Below, in pieces: positions 35,801-44,198 of a DNA stretch of 64,000 nt. The notes under the pieces were generated by a model, which was not told the DNA's origin, ran no database searches, and saw only the letters and a list, made by a program, of their open reading frames with translations. The position numbers were made by a program, and so were the translations under genes. Numbering within the stretch: the first letter of the stretch is position 1; each line of letters starts with the position of its first letter. Source of the DNA: Temnopleurus reevesii (taxonomy: Eukaryota; Echinodermata; Echinoidea; Temnopleuroida; Temnopleuridae); the NCBI GenBank assembly GCA_036244855.1, contig BQKZ01001652.1, forward strand, positions 13,087 through 77,086, read 5' to 3'.

Positions 35801-38677
35801 GTGACGAGAGCAGTTACAGTAAAGAATTGGGGAAGANGAAGGAAATTAACGCCCTGGGTTGGACTCGAACCTACGACCCTCTAGTTGAAAGGCGAGAGTC
35901 ATGACCACTACACCACAGCGCCTCCACACTTATGTCTTAGTCCACATGATTTGGCCAAATTCCATAAAAAGTTGCATTTAAATGCAAGCCAGAAAATTAG
36001 TCGCAAGACCTACAAACACATTCCTGATTGGTTGAAAATGAAATTACGTTCAGTTTTCTGACTTGCGTGTAAACGCAACTCTTTTAGGCAATAGGACACT
36101 GGAATTTTCAATTTTATAGAGTATCGAAGGTTCACGTCATAGCCATACGTCGACAAGAAAACAAGAAAACTGGTTCTACACAATTGTAGGCGTATGTAAT
36201 TCTAGCGATCACATTAGGAGAATGATCCATCCTTATCTGTTTGAGGACTTGCATAAACATCTGTTGTTTTGAAGCATCACTATGCTAACACAATTTAGGC
36301 AATGACGTCATTGCTGAGGGAACTAATATGGAAAAATACGCCATGTCGACAGAATACATGGATCCAAAATGCCAAAATAAAGACTTAAAGAAGAGACGTG
36401 ATTGCGAGTTCAAATTTTTACCTTTAGTCTTCCAGATTGAAGACCTTCAGATTCTTGACTTCCAAGTTAAATAGTTCCAACAATATGTTAATTTTATTTT
36501 CTTCAATAATATATTTCCATCTTATTTTGTATGAGTTTTAATCGTCGCAATTAATATGAACCGGGTTACCTATTTTACTTTTACTTAATTAATTGCTATC
36601 AGTACTTTTTCAATTACATGTGTATATACAATACATCATATCATCTTCGAGCTCCTGAAGATGATCTTGAATTTAATGCTCGGAAAAAATTGAAATAGCA
36701 AGCACATCCCTTTTACCGGAGTCATTATTTTAACACGGATAAGCAATCACAAGCGGTTCAGATTTAAATAGCGTTACAAAGAAGCATTGAATTGGCGTTC
36801 AGCCGTATTTTACGGATTTCGATTTTACGGATTTCGATTATATATGGTGTTTTTATGATTTTGTATCTTTATCCTCTATCCAAACAGACGTTCCATGTAC
36901 TACATCTTCAATCTCCTGGTGCCCTGTATCCTGATCGCTTCCATCACTCTCCTTGGTTTCCTCCTCCCAGTTGACTCAGGAGAGAAGGTATCTCTTGGTA
37001 TCACGGTCCTTCTATCACTCACAGTTTTCTTACTTCTCATCGCTCAGTCAATGCCGCCATCTAGCGTCGTGCCAATTATAGGTATGCTTATTGGATATCA
37101 CATTGGGCTCTACAGGTATTGGATGTAATTTTGATGATAAACTTTTTTTCTTTTTTTTTTATCATGAAACATCTTTCCGCACGTGTATAGGTGACTCTAC
37201 TGAAATTATCAAAAGCAAATCCCAATTACCTTGAGATTCCTCAGAATCAACCCGCTCTTGGCTCAATAGTTAACAACATTTTAAGATTTAGATTTATTTG
37301 AATTATGTAACCTGATGAGTAAATATTATTTAACTATGTTGCAAGCGCCGCGCAACATTTAAAAAAAAGCGTGTGTGTCTGTGTGGGTGTGGGTGTGTAT
37401 GAGTGTGATTGGGTGGGTTGAGGAGGGATGTGGTTATGTATGAGCATTTATTTCACTCTCCCATAGTATTGCATCCATAGTATTGCAATGATGTTTTGAC
37501 TGCAAAAAAAATAATGATAATAAATCAGGTGCTGTAGCGCCCCCTCCCGCCCCTTCCCAAAATTTCCCGGTCCTCGTGTTGCTCAAACATTGTGCTCCTC
37601 GATGAATATGTTCGTTTGTTTTTGCTGCTCTGTTTCCACATTAGGGCAATACTACGTCTCAACAATGGTTCTCGTCTCAATCTCCATCCTCCTCACTGTG
37701 TCTGTCATCAATCTACATCATCGTGGTCCATACTGTAGACCACCTCCTCAATGGGTTCGTAAGATCGTCTTGGGAAAGTTGGCGTGGCTTCTACGACTTC
37801 AGCCCGATCATTTCAAGCACATGAAATTCGCTTCGAATAAGAGCTATTACAACGCGAACGGAATAAACACAACATCAACCAACGCAAACTACAGAAGCAA
37901 GATTGTTGGTAAATGCAATAATTTTCCCACGTTAGATACATTTTTTGTTTCTTAATTCCCATTTTTCGATTATTATAACGAGATATTGTCAGAATTTATT
38001 TAAAGAAGGCAGAAGCTTACAAAAGCCAATTGAGCCACACACCTCTTTAAATAAGGTTAACACAGAGAAGTCAATGAAATCGCACGGATGCTCGCGATTC
38101 TTTTATTGGGATTCAGCGTTTTCCGAAACACTGTACGAATGTGACTGCATGGATGAAAAAGCGGGCTCCTAATGCTTTTTGGACCACAAAGTTAGATATT
38201 AAATATATTAAAATATCAATTTGAATCATATACTTTCTTTTTACATGTAAAGGGTCGTTTTTTATATTCCTCGAATGTTAAGTAATAACCAAAGTTTGAT
38301 ATCGAAAATTATTTCTACCATTTTTATTTTCTTTTGCTGTTGAATTGAAACCTACAGAGAAACGAGAAGGGTACAAATCGGAAAAAGTGAAAGTCACGGC
38401 ACCCAACGAGTCGCCCATCCTCGGCATCTCACGCGGAGTACGTGGGCGAGATGGAGTAATGGCCTGCTGCGATAACAACGAAGAACATCTCATTCTACTA
38501 CGACGGATGATCGACCACTTGCGATACGTCCGCGATCATTTTGAAGATCTCGACGATTCCGAGGAAATGAGAAATGAATGGAAGCAGATCGCATTGGTGA
38601 TCGACCGCATCTTCGCTATCTTCTACGTCGTAGGCACGATCGGCACCATTATGATTCTTGTCTTCAAGATATCATGA
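28011..38677 (+). CDS. nAChR subunit gene B, all exons but the first
   Basis: Eight exons (28011-28156, 28913-28957, 30230-30339, 33882-34084, 34850-34982, 36888-37081, 37645-37908, 38358-38677) join without a frame break into about 471 residues ending at TGA. Sizes 146, 45 and 110 bp for the first three are the classic nAChR exon sizes. The product is a plasma-membrane cation-channel subunit: N-terminal helix, ligand-binding domain with a 13-residue Cys-loop, four TM segments and an MA helix. The aromatic-box positions are filled, but loop C has no vicinal cysteine pair, so by the usual definition it is a non-alpha subunit. The signal-peptide exon lies upstream and was not found. The gene is a tandem paralogue of gene A. 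Confidence 0.95.
28168..28407. mobile_element. inverted-repeat element family B, copy 5
   Basis: The element starts GGCCGACTCACACGTTTGCG, only 11 bp after the exon end at 28156, and ends AAACGCAAATTGTGTGAGTAC plus GGTC. The inner inverted pair is around CGGTAGACTAACGTTCG and GACCGTCAGTCCTCCG. It sits in intron 2 just beyond the 5' splice site, which is intact (GTGAGT). Confidence 0.8.
28420..28486 (+). mobile_element. possible tRNA-like SINE head
   Basis: GAGGGTTCAAATCATC resembles a B box, with AAGTGAGACTGAGTATTAGG upstream. Weak; it abuts the family B element. Confidence 0.2.
28606..28738. mobile_element. palindromic MITE family A, copy 3
   Basis: AAAGCCCCAGTCACACAGAA at the left and TTCTTTGTGACTGGGGC at the right, with CAAGATTGATCACGACTC and its complement in the arms. 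It is more diverged from copies 1 and 2 than they are from each other. It lies inside intron 2 of nAChR B. Confidence 0.8.
28913..28957 (+). CDS. nAChR B exon: 45-bp loop D exon
   Basis: Acceptor ATTACAG, donor GTAAGT. The 15 residues [15 protein letters not shown] contain the N-V-W motif before loop D. This is the 45-bp exon conserved in vertebrate nAChR genes, in phase 0 at both ends. Confidence 0.92.
28958..30229 (+). other. nAChR B intron; dispersed repeat near its end
   Basis: A 1.27-kb AT-rich intron. At about 30000-30075 it carries the short dispersed repeat in reverse orientation (CACCAATTCAATGG ... CGCACAGTTCAATAC). Confidence 0.6.
30230..30339 (+). CDS. nAChR B exon: loop D to loop A
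   Basis: Acceptor ATACAG, donor GTAAGG. The translation [20 protein letters not shown] continues to [13 protein letters not shown]. The first Trp is the loop D Trp (W55 of muscle numbering), and the I-W-x-P-D-I-V-x-Y-N stretch is family-diagnostic; its Tyr is the loop A Tyr93 position. The 110-bp length is also conserved. Confidence 0.94.
30570..31520. mobile_element. family B element interrupted by about 0.7 kb
   Basis: The left end GCCGATTCACACCTTTGTTC ... CGGTCCAGCGTTTT (to about 30616) and right part CGAACGTCAGTCCATCG ... GGGTCGATGCAGGATAAAAA ... TAAGTCGGCCTT (about 31331-31520) belong to one family B copy. Between them lies unrelated sequence that begins with a hairpin (AAGGTGGTCTGTC and GACAGATCACCTT, loop of six). 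The order shows that the inner sequence arrived later or that the element was rearranged. Confidence 0.55.
32115..32285. repeat. (ATC)n microsatellite
   Basis: Imperfect then nearly perfect CAT/ATC units, the longest run at about 32235-32278. The Asp-rich and Met-rich minus-strand frames derive from it. Confidence 0.9.
32521..32698 (+). pseudogene. broken copy 1 of the Cys-loop exon
   Basis: The acceptor TTCTACAG precedes 32521. The sequence matches the functional exon at 33882 from its first base to about codon 59, including the Cys-loop start CQLNVGN. It carries CAG to TAG at 32657-32659, in place of the Gln of F-D-Y-Q-H-C, and Phe to Val in the same loop. Homology stops near 32698 and there is no 5' splice site; the sequence continues as GTGTGCATACATAATCG, shared only with copy 2. 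It cannot serve as an internal exon of a functional subunit. Confidence 0.9.
32795..33080. repeat. (ATC)n array between exon copies 1 and 2
   Basis: CAT/ATC and ACC units; part of the unit that is repeated with each exon copy. Confidence 0.9.
33184..33363 (+). pseudogene. broken copy 2 of the Cys-loop exon
   Basis: Acceptor TTCTACAG precedes 33184. The coding part is open and nearly identical to copy 3 through F-D-Y-Q-H-C and G-P-W-Q-H-D-G. It then breaks at the same point as copy 1 into CCTGTGCATACATAATCG and meets a stop about 30 bp later (CTC TAA). No donor site follows, so inclusion would truncate the protein after the Cys-loop. Confidence 0.88.
33440..33715. repeat. (ATC)n array between exon copies 2 and 3
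   Basis: Same composition as the array at 32795-33080. Confidence 0.9.
33735..33874. repeat. 70-bp tandem duplication before exon copy 3
   Basis: CACAGGGAGATTCATCAAAA starts at 33735 and again at 33805, with the 70 bp between repeated exactly as far as I can see. Single-copy relatives precede exon copies 1 and 2. Confidence 0.9.
33882..34084 (+). CDS. nAChR B exon: loop A, Cys-loop, loop B (functional copy 3)
   Basis: Acceptor TCCTACAG, donor GTAAAG. After [14 protein letters not shown] the exon encodes the beta strands and the Cys-loop: Cys, 13 residues ([13 protein letters not shown]), Cys. Next comes [18 protein letters not shown], where the Trp aligns with loop B Trp149 (G-x-W-x-x-D-G-S-x-x-A-I-N). 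Its frame joins phase 2 from the 110-bp exon and leaves in phase 1. Of the three tandem copies, this is the only one with a complete 3' part and a donor. Confidence 0.94.
34085..34849 (+). other. nAChR B intron
   Basis: AT-rich, with a CGCTTTTAG acceptor. No repeat recognised. Confidence 0.7.
34850..34982 (+). CDS. nAChR B exon: loop F and loop C
   Basis: Acceptor CTTTTAG, donor [26 protein letters not shown] is followed by [20 protein letters not shown] and the pre-TM1 arginines. G-E-W is the conserved beta-strand motif. In loop C the two Tyr positions (190 and 198 in muscle alpha1) align with E-T-Y and I-Y-Y-D, but where alpha subunits have adjacent cysteines the sequence is P-D-S. No other cysteine is present in the exon. 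Confidence 0.93.
35341..36147. repeat. duplicated block around the single N at 35837
   Basis: The sequence from GATTTGGCCAAATTCCATAA through GTTCAGTTTTCTGACTTGCG to about TCATAGCC occurs at about 35347-35562 and about 35942-36149 with few differences. The N at 35837 falls between the copies. Confidence 0.8.
35838..35928 (-). mobile_element. tRNA-derived head of the SINE, reverse orientation
   Basis: Read on the minus strand it is GGAGGCGCTGTGGTGTAGTG (A box), a stem-loop with loop CTTTCAA, then GGTTCGAGTCC (B box) and the start of the SINE body GGGCGTTAATTTCCTTC. It supplies the 5' part missing at 11275. The loop would give anticodon TTC, suggesting tRNA-Glu ancestry. It is present only in one of the two flanking duplicates, directly after the N. 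Confidence 0.75.
36888..37081 (+). CDS. nAChR B exon: TM1 and TM2
   Basis: Acceptor AAACAG, donor GTATGC. The exon encodes [20 protein letters not shown] (TM1), LLPVDSGEK and [20 protein letters not shown] (TM2). Glu at -1' and Leu at 9' are as in other cation-selective members, while 20' is Gln. Length and phase match gene A's 216-409. From CTCCTTGGTTTCC to CTCACAGT (about 100 bp) the two exons are identical, synonymous positions included. Confidence 0.95.
37082..37644 (+). other. nAChR B intron between TM2 and TM3
   Basis: 563 bp with a TG-rich stretch at about 37368-37410. It is half the length of the gene A counterpart and lacks its MITE. Confidence 0.7.
37645..37908 (+). CDS. nAChR B exon: TM3 and start of cytoplasmic loop
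   Basis: Acceptor CACATTAG, donor GTAAAT. TM3 is [20 protein letters not shown], followed by [20 protein letters not shown] and [17 protein letters not shown]. The loop then turns Asn/Ser-rich. Up to GKLAW it is nearly identical to gene A at nucleotide level. Confidence 0.95.
37909..38357 (+). other. nAChR B last intron
   Basis: 449 bp, AT-rich, no repeat recognised. Confidence 0.7.
38358..38677 (+). CDS. nAChR B last exon: MA helix, TM4, stop
   Basis: Acceptor CCTACAG. The exon encodes the rest of the cytoplasmic loop, including a basic stretch and [20 protein letters not shown], the MA helix ([13 protein letters not shown], then [17 protein letters not shown]), TM4 ([17 protein letters not shown]) and the tail FKIS before TGA. 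A Cys pair (ACC) lies in the loop and has no role known to me. Confidence 0.95.
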
Positions 38678-39030
38678 TCGACCGGGTAGTTGATGTCGGT
38701 TTGTTTTCGAGTTCGAGCCGAGGATGGGAATGCATTCAGTCGCGATGTTGTCTTTGAGGTCGCCGGTGCACTGTGGTGTGCGTTAAAAGGCAATGGTGAA
38801 CTCTATCCGGTGCAAAAATTTATTTGCGTAGATATGATTTAAAATTACTTTTAACTTGGGATATGATTATTGAAATCATGAACTCCATCTCTCGATACAA
38901 TACACTTCTTTAGGGCTACTGCACGCAAAGGGGCAATGTGTACACACGCATATAAACACGCATATTTTTTACTTAGTCAAAACTCGCGTGTTCTAGTGCC
39001 GATTCGTGAAATTAGTGTTACTAAATTATT
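38678..39030. other. presumed 3' UTR and flank of nAChR B
   Basis: No clear AATAAA near the stop; nothing else recognised. Confidence 0.5.
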
Positions 39031-39031
39031 C

Positions 39032-39490
39032 CAACACGCTGAAATTATGACTACTAGCATTTATACTCAGAGACTTAACCATAAGGTTTCAGAAAATACG
39101 ACAATCCAACGGAAGCTTATAATTCCAGCGCAAAGGCGAGTTGTTCAACTCGCCAATGAGCCTCGTTTTGGTCGAAAAGGCTAGAAGGCGACTTGCACAA
39201 ACTCGCATTAGCACCTTGTTTAACATGTTTAAGGAGGCGAGTTGTTCAAAATGCTGAAATTTTGACTAGTAGGGTTAATACTGGAAGCCTAAACCATAAG
39301 GTTGTTGAACTCGCCATGGAGCTTCGTTTTGGTCGAAAAGGCTATAAGGCGATATGTATAAACTTACCTTAGCACCTTGTTTAAGAAGACAATACGAGAA
39401 GGTACATTCTCCTAAGTCGCCTTGGCGCGTTTGTCTCGGATGAAAAGTTGAGAAGGCGAGAAGACTTGCACAAGCTCGCCTTCACGCTGT
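39032..39490. repeat. imperfect tandem repeat, unit about 215 bp
   Basis: GCTGAAATTATGACTACTAG (from about 39035) recurs as GCTGAAATTTTGACTAGTAG (from about 39252), and CTCGTTTTGGTCGAAAAGGC (39162) recurs as CTTCGTTTTGGTCGAAAAGG (about 39323). The second unit has a deletion of about 55 bp. AACTCGCC / GGCGAGTT words recur in both orientations. Confidence 0.7.
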
Positions 39491-40688
39491 ATGTATACTC
39501 TTCCCTAGGTCTGTCGTAGTTTCTGACACCATAAAGTTTCAGCTCTCAATGTGAACCTTACTACAAAAGTACATTTTTATTTTTGTCAGCTGGCGCGGGT
39601 CCATATGATTCGTCCAAGGATAAAGGAGGGCTTCCATGTCCTGCCGACAAAAAAAGGAAGGGTGTCACTAGCATGACTTGTAATATAATGTAATCTGTTA
39701 TGGTCTCTGAGAAAGGCAGAAAGGCAGACGACCAACTGATCTGTAGATTTCATTTGCCAAGTCACCTATGTACTGTAGTGTATCGTTTTGAGACTATTTT
39801 CAATTATAATAATCAATGTGACTGTTTGTTGCTATTGATAGAGCTCTTTAATAAGTTAAAAGCAATAAATCAAATGTTAACTATTTAAACAAAAATTGGA
39901 ATGGAATGTCCATTCGGAAAGTGCAATATTTTGCTAAAAAAAAGTAAAGTCGATGTGACAGCTTGTTTATATTTACTTCTGACTCATCTGTTCATGCGTA
40001 TATAGCAGAGACGGCATAACTGCCATGTTCCCCATTCGTTTGTGATCTTCGACCATATCTCTTGTGATACGGGGGGGGGGGGGGGGGGGGGGGGGGGCGN
40101 TTTGCGTCCTTTTAACATCAAATTTTGGCGCCCTCTAGCTCTGATCCGGTGGGCTAGCGCCCCCATGGTGCGCGCATGCTAAACAACATTTTGTTACGTG
40201 CATGATATTTACTCCTCTTGTTTAATAAGATGGATTTGCATATTTGTCATTTTTGTATATATATAAAGTGGTTTGAACATGTTACTGTTTTTTAAGTATG
40301 GAAGTGCTATATAAAAAGAAATACAAAAGCCATTTTTATGAAATAGTGTGTAAAACTAATGTTTGCAATAATATTGTCACATAGTTTTATGCAAATGTTC
40401 GATTATTGGGAGTCATTTCCTTTTTTCTCTTTATAATGTTTGTATTACTGATAAACTTTCATTTAGATTGCGCTGCTGTGCGGCGACGAGTTCAAAATTC
40501 ATTATGGAATAAATTTATTTCGCGCCTTCTTAGAACAGTGTTTAGCATGTAACCCCATGTTATCGAGTATTTTTTCTATGTTGTATGTTATTGCCAATGT
40601 ATTTGATCAGATCTTCTTTTTTTTAAGGTAAGCAGATCTCGTCGTATTTTGATCGAATCATTTGGAAAGTGAGTTGCTAGTTTTACTG
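39491..40688. other. no gene seen; poly-G run ending in a single N
   Basis: A G-run at about 40072-40097 precedes the N at 40100. This N is at a homopolymer rather than a duplication. The rest is AT-rich. Confidence 0.6.
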
Positions 40689-41310
40689 TTAAAGACTTGG
40701 TCTGGGATAGAAAACTCTTGCTTTGATTAAAAGCAGAAAAATCAGACGAACAGATAAAAAAAAAGATTGAAGTAAATCCGACAAGAAATAAGAAGGTTAT
40801 GAATATTTCAATGATATGACTGAACAGTAATGATTCATAAATTAATGTACGCAGTAGGACGTAACAAGTGACTTTTGGTCACGTGCTATGACTTGGATCA
40901 TGCACTTCCCGTCCGTAAGCTTATTATAACTTATTGTTTTTTAAAATCCGTTTTAATCCGTCACACTTATTTCACGAAAATATTCAAAACGTTGAATTAA
41001 TAAATGTATCTGTACCAATGTATATAAGAAAAAACCCTTTTTTGCGTTACCTGGTTGACTAATGATGGTTTTAAAACAATAAGAATAATTAACTACTTGC
41101 AGAGAAGTGCATGATATACGTCATAATCACGTGACCCAACGTTGCCAATTTGACTGATTACAACTATTGGGCTATGTACTTGAAATACTCAAAACTTTCT
41201 TATTTGTTGTGCGATTTTTTTTTTCAAACTTTTTTGTATTTTTATCTGTTCGTCTGATCTTTCTGCTTTCAATCAATACAAGATTTTTTTTGCCCAGACC
41301 AAGTCTTTAA
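40689..41310. mobile_element. 622-bp inverted-repeat transposon (MITE D)
   Basis: The left end TTAAAGACTTGGTCTGGG and the right end CCCAGACCAAGTCTTTAA are exact complements. The inverted similarity runs about 75 bp (GCAGAAAAATCAGACGAACA against TGTTCGTCTGATCTTTCTGC). A second, inner inverted pair is around GGTCACGTGCTATGACTTGG and CATAATCACGTGACC. There is no coding sequence. Confidence 0.85.
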
Positions 41311-41899
41311 GTTTTCTATAAAGACTTGATTATACAGTAAATGGTGGAACTCGAAATTTTCCGAAAAGGAAACTGCAATAAGCTTCGTGAGAAATTGAGG
41401 TTGAACATTTTTATTGAAAATTTCAAAGGCATTGTTATGCTTGACAATTATTTCAAAGGAATTGTTTTGTTTGTCAAAATTATGTCAACATTTATATTTA
41501 CCACTCAAAATGTTAATCAATTATATGTATGCATTTGTAACTGGAATGTGATTTGGATGTCATTGATGTTGCAAATAAAACAAACTTAATAATTTTCATG
41601 GTCATGCAATATGTTTTCCCTCATGGTTGGCAGGATGAACGTTTGTGTTTAATTGGAAATGAATGCTCTATTCAGTACTATTCTAAAACCGAAACATATC
41701 ACTCTTTAAATTGTCCAATATTCAAGCTGCTTGACATTATGTTTATATATACATATATATACAATTTAAGGAAAAAAACAAAGCCTGTAAACAGAGAAGG
41801 AATTTATACAGGCACTATCAGGGTATCTATGAGTATTGAATACAGTGTACCACGGATGCTTGAAGAGGAGAAACATTTAGACATTAGATTGCTATCATT
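41311..41899. other. no gene seen
   Basis: AT-rich. Two overlapping short open frames (41341-41915) show no domain I know. Part of this stretch could be an old element next to the family F copy. Confidence 0.45.
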
Positions 41900-42531
41900 A
41901 AATGAAGAAAATTAAGATGAACAAAATTTGAAAATTTGAGCAAAGTCGGATAATCCATTCAAAAGCTATGATTTTTGTGTTGGGTGGATAAATAATTAAA
42001 AAATTCTTGCCTTATCCCAACATGGATAAACACTGATTGACAGTGCTCTGTCAATCAGTGTTTATCCATGTTGGGATAAGGCAAGAATTATTTAATTGCA
42101 AAATTTTTGATTTTCCAAGTTTTGATTTACACCCCTCACGGGCTCCTTAAATCGGCAAACGTACAGGCACAAAATTGCTGCCAACATGGAGAACTCTCCA
42201 TTCACTTTGTACACAAAATTTCATATTTTCCTCCTTGTCCAGAAAAGTAGACAAAATTGTGTTTCTTCGGTTAAATATATTATAGCCACATCAATTCTGC
42301 AAGCATTCCAAAAAGAACGGTGTTGATTCCTCATTTGAAATATGATATTGATCCATTTCTAATAAATTCATATAGAAAGTGGATGAGGAGTTCTCCATGT
42401 ATGACATCACATATTATGCTGATTGGCTATACATTGCCAATTCAAGGATGCCCAGCACAGGTGAAAATGAACGGATTATCTGATTTTGCTCAAATTTTCA
42501 CAGTTTGTTCATCTGATTTTTCTACATTTAC
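41900..42531. mobile_element. inverted-repeat element family F, copy 1
   Basis: The left end AAATGAAGAAAATTAAGATG plus GAACAAAATTTGAAAATTTG is inverted relative to the right end CAAATTTTCACAGTTTGTTC plus ATCTGATTTTTCTACATTT. The body contains CATGGGCTCC-type and GGAGAACTCTCCATTCACTT sequence shared with the copies at 43250, 46026 and 49451. A perfect hairpin (42002-42089) is embedded near the left end. Confidence 0.75.
42002..42089. repeat. perfect inverted repeat, 42-bp arms, 4-nt loop
   Basis: Left arm 42002-42043 (AATTCTTGCCTTATCCCAAC ... ATTGACAG), loop TGCT, right arm 42048-42089, its exact complement as read. A related, imperfect version is at about 43298-43385 (with a CATGACATG insertion), and a half-arm occurs at about 42807-42856. 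Confidence 0.9.
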
Positions 42532-42640
42532 TGACCGTACATAATTGTCTGGGTGTAATTCTCCTTTATATCCTGCACATTGTTCTGTTCAGTTCATATT
42601 TTGAAGCTTCTCTTTATTGAAGCACCAGACATACTAAACG

Positions 42641-42867
42641 TATTGATATTTATGCAGTACCTGCTGCTATAACACGAATCAAGCCCGCCACTTCCATCGG
42701 CTCTCGGTGGTCTGGTGGTAAGACGCCTGTCTAGTCATCAGGAGATCATGGGTTCGATTCCTACCCGAGAATGCCCGAGATTTTTTTCTCAGCTTCTAGG
42801 TAAAGCACTGTCAATCAGTGTTCATCCATGTTGAGATAAGGCAAGAATTATTTAATTATGCTAAACG
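42641..42867 (+). mobile_element. inserted unit carrying a tRNA-like head
   Basis: Relative to the sister block at 43250-44165, this copy has an extra 227 bp bounded by CTAAACG at 42634-42640 and again at 42861-42867. It holds the tRNA-Thr-like sequence, a T-run and a 3' part (GTCAATCAGTGTTCATCCAT ... GATAAGGCAAGAATTATTT) resembling one hairpin arm. This looks like a SINE insertion with a target-site duplication. Confidence 0.7.
42701..42771 (+). tRNA. tRNA-Thr(AGT)-like sequence, probably a SINE head or tRNA pseudogene
   Basis: A cloverleaf can be drawn. TCTCGG pairs with CCGAGA (acceptor), GTCT with AGAC (D stem), and CCTG with CAGG (anticodon stem) around loop CTAGTCA, giving anticodon AGT. 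The T arm carries GGTTCGATTCC (B box), and the A box is TGGTCTGGTGG. GCCTGTCTAGT and CAGGAGATC match the eukaryotic tRNA-Thr(AGT) consensus as I know it. Position 37 is C instead of a purine, and the T stem has mismatches. A T7 run ten bases downstream would terminate pol III. Because it lies within an inserted unit, a SINE head is more likely than a working tRNA gene. Confidence 0.5.
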
Positions 42868-43249
42868 TTGATTTAAAATCATGATATTTATACAACTTGG
42901 TTTATGTACACCATTAACCAGTTGTGTAGCGATTAGGATCTGGAAGTTAAAATTTTCTCCAAAAGAAAACAACGTAATACAATGCCTTTCAATCAATTAA
43001 CACCGGTGTTGCTCTTCTATTCTTTCAAGTGTTGGCCAGTACCAAATACTATTTTTTTGCAGTATATCTGTGTGGTGATAACTTTGTAACATTCGNATGA
43101 ACGTGGCGCATGTAATTTATACCGGAAGTACCCGTCACAACCGGAAATCGATACCCGCCAGGTCAGGTCAGGGGTGGACCAATCAAAATTAAGCATTTGA
43201 TCCACGCTCTCTAGCGGCGAAAAGCTTACAACTATAGTCGATCCCCCGA

Positions 43250-43832
43250 ATTCAAAAGTTATAATTTTTGTGTTGGGTGGATAAACAATTAAATAATTCT
43301 TGCCTTATCCCAACATGCATGACATGGATAAACAGTGATTGACAGTGCTCTGTCAATCAGTGTTTATCCATGTTGGAATAAGGCAAGACTTATTTAATTA
43401 CAAAAGTTTTGAATTTTCAAAGTTTTGATTTACACACCTCATGGGCTCCTTAAATTGGCAAACGTACAGGCACAAAATTGCTGCCAACATGGAGAACTCT
43501 CCATTCACTGTGTACACACAATTTCACATTTTCCTCCTTGTCCAGAAAAGTAGACATCATTTTGTTTCTTCGGTTAAATGTATTATAGCTACATCAATTC
43601 TGTAAGCATTCCAAAAAGAACGGTGTTGATTCCTCATTTGAAATATGATATTGATCCATTTTTAATAAATTCATATAGAAAGTGAATGAGGAGTTCTCCA
43701 TGTATGACATCACATATTATGCTAATTGGCTATACATTGCCAATTCAAGGATGCCCAGTACAGGTAAAAATGAACGGATTATCTGATTTTGCTCAAATTT
43801 TCACAGTTTGTTCATCTGATATTTCTACATTT
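43250..43832. mobile_element. inverted-repeat element family F, copy 2
   Basis: Nearly identical to copy 1 from TTCAAAAGTTATAATTTTTG on, including the hairpin region. The left terminal repeat is replaced by unrelated sequence that follows the N at 43096. Confidence 0.75.
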
Positions 43833-44198
43833 ACTGACCGTACATTATTGTCTGGGTGTAATTCCCCTTTAATTCCTGCACAGTGTGCAGTTCATATTTT
43901 GAAGCTTCTCTTTATTGAAACACCAACCATACTGGACGTTGATTTAACATCATAATATTTATACAACTTGGTTTATGTACACCATCAAACAGTTATGTAG
44001 CAGACAGGATCTGGTAGTTAAGATTTTCTCCAAAAGAAAACAATGTAATGCAATGCCTTTCAGGCAATTAACACCGGTGTTGCTCTTCTATTCTTTCAAG
44101 TGTTGGCCAGTACCAAATACTATTTTTTTGCAGTATATCTGTGTGGTGATAACTTTGTAACATTCGGAGTTGAATATTAACTACAAAGTTTCCCTTCT

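Larger units (their letters stand above)
34983..36887 (+). other. nAChR B intron with a duplicated block and SINE head
   Basis: Contains a duplicated stretch (35341-35560 and 35932-36147) either side of a single N at 35837, a reversed SINE head, and the short dispersed repeat at 36748-36797 just before the TM1 exon. Confidence 0.7.
41950..44165. repeat. duplicated block around the single N at 43096
   Basis: About 41950-43095 and 43252-44165 are copies. The left ends GTGATAACTTTGTAACATTCG then N; the right has the same words followed by GAGTTGAATATTAAC. They differ by the 227-bp insertion at 42641, small indels and scattered substitutions. Confidence 0.8.

Noticed and set aside
41341..41915. 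Two overlapping frames as a small gene
   Set aside because: No domain, AT-driven composition, and the region sits between two inverted-repeat elements.
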